64,000 nt of DNA, from NCBI GenBank assembly GCA_022749755.1, contig CM040453.1, forward strand, positions 8,764,102-8,828,101, written 5' to 3'. The translations under genes and the position numbers were made by a program. Below, piece by piece: positions 61,701 to 64,000 of this stretch. Position 1 is the first letter of the stretch; each line of letters opens with the position of its first letter. Source of the DNA: Azadirachta indica (lineage: Eukaryota; Streptophyta; Magnoliopsida; Sapindales; Meliaceae). The notes under the pieces are model-generated. The model was given only the letters and a program-made list of their open reading frames with translations, did not search any database and was not told the origin of the DNA.

Positions 61701-62150
61701 TTTAATTTTGTTCAGACTATTTATTAGTGACAATGATAGTTGATCTTAGAAAATCAAAGTTTCTTGATTTTGTAAGATCATATCATTATTCGTTTGTATA
61801 TGATGTCTACATTTTTTTGCTACCATTAATTGTTATGGCTTGTCATATATAATTGGCATTAGAATGCGACTGGTAAGTTAGAATTTAAAACATAAGCATT
61901 AGTCGTGTTCTAGTTATTCCAATATGAACAACTCGTCCCCGTTTCTTTTCAACTTTTTGATCATTTTAACTAATTATTTACATTTTCTTCATTATGACTG
62001 TGTATAATGACTTCCCTATTTTAAATATTCGGTAAATCAATATTCGTGAGTTTTATTCATGGGTGAAATTATATGCTATTAATTAATTTCAAATTTTTTC
62101 TATTTAAAATAATTAGAAAAATCGTTAGTCGTGCTTCATGATGAATTAAA
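49380..62150. repeat. Tandem array, 15 units of about 849 bp
   Basis: The marker CCAGACCGG (or a variant) recurs at 49400, 50249, 51099, 51978, 52826, 53675, 54523, 55373, 56221, 57071, 57918, 58771, 59619, 60466 and 61315. Spacing is 847-853 bp except one of 879. Each unit is about 360 bp of the seed element's right part plus about 490 bp of its former flank (starting near AAAACTTTTTGATGTAG and ending CATGATGAATTGGAGGGAG). Units look roughly 93-98% alike by eye, with shared private variants showing block duplications. No convincing coding capacity: ORFs at 56385-56597 and 57994-58299 are chance frames in units 9 and 11. Confidence 0.95.
49827..49864. repeat. Conserved hairpin in each array unit (first instance)
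   Basis: GATCTTATAAAATCAA and TTGATTTCGTAAGATC form a 16-bp near-perfect stem with a 6-nt loop (AGTTTC). In units 7 and 13 (54949-54986 and 60046-60083) the stem is perfect. The hairpin lies in the flank-derived part of the unit, about 430 bp after the CCAGACCGG marker. Confidence 0.8.
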
Positions 62151-64000
62151 GATTTACAAATAATCTTTGCAATATCCAGTTACCCATATAAATCGATTGA
62201 TTTAAATACATTGTATATTAGTTAATAAATTAATATATGTAATTAACAAATATAAAATAAATATTAATCATGCATACTAAAATTATTCCTATAGGTTAAA
62301 AAGTTATGAAAAAATGAAGTACATTCAGATTAGAAGTCAAAAGAAACCGCAGATTTCAAAATAAGTTCCAAAAATAAGAAAAATAAAAAAAAATCCTTAG
62401 AATCACGCTTTTGGGAACAAAAATTGTTCACTGAGGCAGTAAATAATATATAACATCCTCCAGATGATTATAATTAAGACATTTAAACATGATTAAGACA
62501 TTTGATTTGAACATCATCAATTATTCCAACATATTATATGAGCCCGGTTTCTTGGTCATACATCAATTATATCTACTAAATTGATTATTGAATTAGGGAT
62601 TAAAATGTGAGCTCAATTGATCGTATATTAATTTTTTTTTATGTTAGGCAAAAGAGATTGTGAGATTGTCGGTCCAACATATTATAACCCAACAACTCTT
62701 TTCAAATAAAATACATTAATTTTCTATTATTCCCTCAATAATTAATTCAAGTCAACCTGCATTTTCAAAAAGCTTGTAATCTTGGTGAGTTCATTGGCCA
62801 ATCTACCGTTACCATATATAGGATCATTAACTTAATAACATAATTTTATTTTATTATAATCGTAGATTAAAATTTAACACTTAAATCCCAAAGCAACTCG
62901 CAGATAAAAAATAGCAATGATCAATACAAGTAAAATGCAGCAGCCTAAAGATAAACAGTTAGTACTTGGCTGATTTAAGGAAAATTGTCGAACGAATGTG
63001 ACAACATGCTTTGAAAATGAGTGTATTCGGAGTAATATGATTTTTTTTTTTAATTTCTTGTGCACCATCAAGGTACTGAGATAGACAAAGAACAATTAAA
63101 GTACGAGCAATTACTGAAGCTCCTCCGCTAAAAAACAAAAAGGAACTGTAAAGATTGATTGGCCACATTAATTTTTTTCGCCGATTTTTCTCAAGTCTGG
63201 CAAGAAAACTTCCTTTAATCTTTTGATACCATTTGCTAGAAGTTCTAACGCCAACATAAAACAATGGGAAATTTATAATTGAAAATTATATCCTTACATT
63301 TTGTACAATGGAGAATCTCATTGAAAACCAGCCCTATTAGCTGACAAAAGTGACAATAGTTGGCCCACAGCCAGACAAGTCTATCTTTTAGTAACAAGAT
63401 TGAGATATCTAATAAACCTAAATTTTCTATTTTCTTATGCAAGTTCCTTCTATCAAATTTTGTTAAAAATTCGTATATAGAATAGATATTTTAATTGTTT
63501 ATTATAGATGATCATCATTCACCAGACATCTATATACGCAAACTTATGGGTTAATGTGAACACAGCCGTTGTAATTATTATGATTTAATACGTTAATAAT
63601 TAGCAATTGTAATAATTATAATTATAAGTAGTTAACCTCTGATTAATATCGTATCACATGTCATGCATACAATTTATGATGCAATTTGATTAATTTTGTA
63701 ATTTTCACAAGAGTAAACATATGTATAAACCACATCAATATAGCTAAGGTTGACATCAAATTTCAAAATGATAAAACCTAATTTGCTCTATTTTTCGATG
63801 TAATAGTTGTGAAATCGAGACCAATCCATATCATTAATGAATAGACCAAGTTACTTTGAGTAAATTTAAGGTGATTGGACCCCTTCTCTTTTCCCTATTC
63901 TAAATGAATGATTTAAGATAAACTCTTCGAAGTACAACATTGTATGACTCCTTTTCTAGGGGTAAATATCTTGAAACTACACTATTATACTCTTGAAATC
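62151..64000. other. AT-rich DNA, no supported gene
   Basis: Single-copy-looking sequence after the array. Two overlapping minus-strand ORFs (63442-63245 and 63264-62959) give Lys-rich and hydrophobic peptides, for example MWPINLYSSFLFFSGGAS, that might be a membrane-protein fragment. I recognise no family and see no splice context, so I do not call a gene. Confidence 0.4.

Noticed and set aside
49380..62150. Regular repeats resembling a CRISPR array or centromeric satellite
   Set aside because: Units are about 849 bp without short spacers and the genome is a plant. Only 15 copies, derived from a transposon plus flank, so neither CRISPR nor an established centromeric satellite is supported.
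62874..63442. Overlapping minus-strand ORFs as a membrane-protein gene
   Set aside because: Different frames, no splice sites linking them that I can defend, no family signature.
1..64000. tRNA, rRNA or organelle-derived sequence
   Set aside because: I looked for cloverleaf-type and conserved rRNA motifs and found none. The tRNA-like strings at 13458, 26843 and 29387 are retrotransposon primer-binding sites.

Overview
The window is nuclear DNA of a flowering plant: AT-rich, with intron-bearing gene relics, plant-type Ty1/copia, Ty3/gypsy, LINE and CACTA elements, and fragments of two typical plant gene families (an NB-ARC/LRR resistance gene and a cucumisin-type subtilase). A rosid eudicot is likely. 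The subtilase signal-peptide exon and the resistance gene remind me of Citrus, but I cannot prove that. There is almost no intact host coding sequence. The only clearly intact gene-like ORF is a cytokinin-activating LOG-type enzyme, and it sits inside a retrotransposon.

Layout. 1-2432: 3' part of a decayed copia element ending in its 3' LTR. 2349-5100 (minus): broken NB-ARC/LRR gene whose 3' end is cut by that LTR. 5.1-13.0 kb: gene-free, AT-rich, with several terminal-inverted-repeat elements. 13070-26443: an old copia element with ATAGG target duplications, itself split by a CACTA-type transposon (14816-18069, GAA duplication) and by an antisense LINE (19769-24951, AATTGATT duplication). 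26467 to about 41200: a second decayed copia, split by a complete, young Athila-like Ty3/gypsy element (27982-39428, ATACC duplication, two 1399-bp LTRs about 2% apart). 41335-43125 (minus): subtilase pseudogene with recognisable splice sites but no Asp/His catalytic half; a matching signal-peptide exon lies at 46849-46956. Between them are a nested inverted-repeat island and a direct duplication. 47.0-49.8 kb: further small elements. 49380-62150: a tandem array of 15 units of about 849 bp. 62.15-64.0 kb: nothing convincing.

Most notable points. (1) The gypsy element carries two extra sense-strand ORFs between integrase and the 3' LTR: a roughly 180-codon ORF with a Cys cluster and no family I recognise, and an intronless, full-length LOG-like ORF (216 aa) with the PGGxGTxxE motif. 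The element could therefore move or express a hormone-activating enzyme. (2) The 849-bp array grew from part of a small inverted-repeat element plus its flank. It shows higher-order structure (3-unit and 6-unit block copies), and every unit carries a 16-bp-stem hairpin and usually a GACGTC palindrome.

All calls come from reading the sequence; no database search was run.
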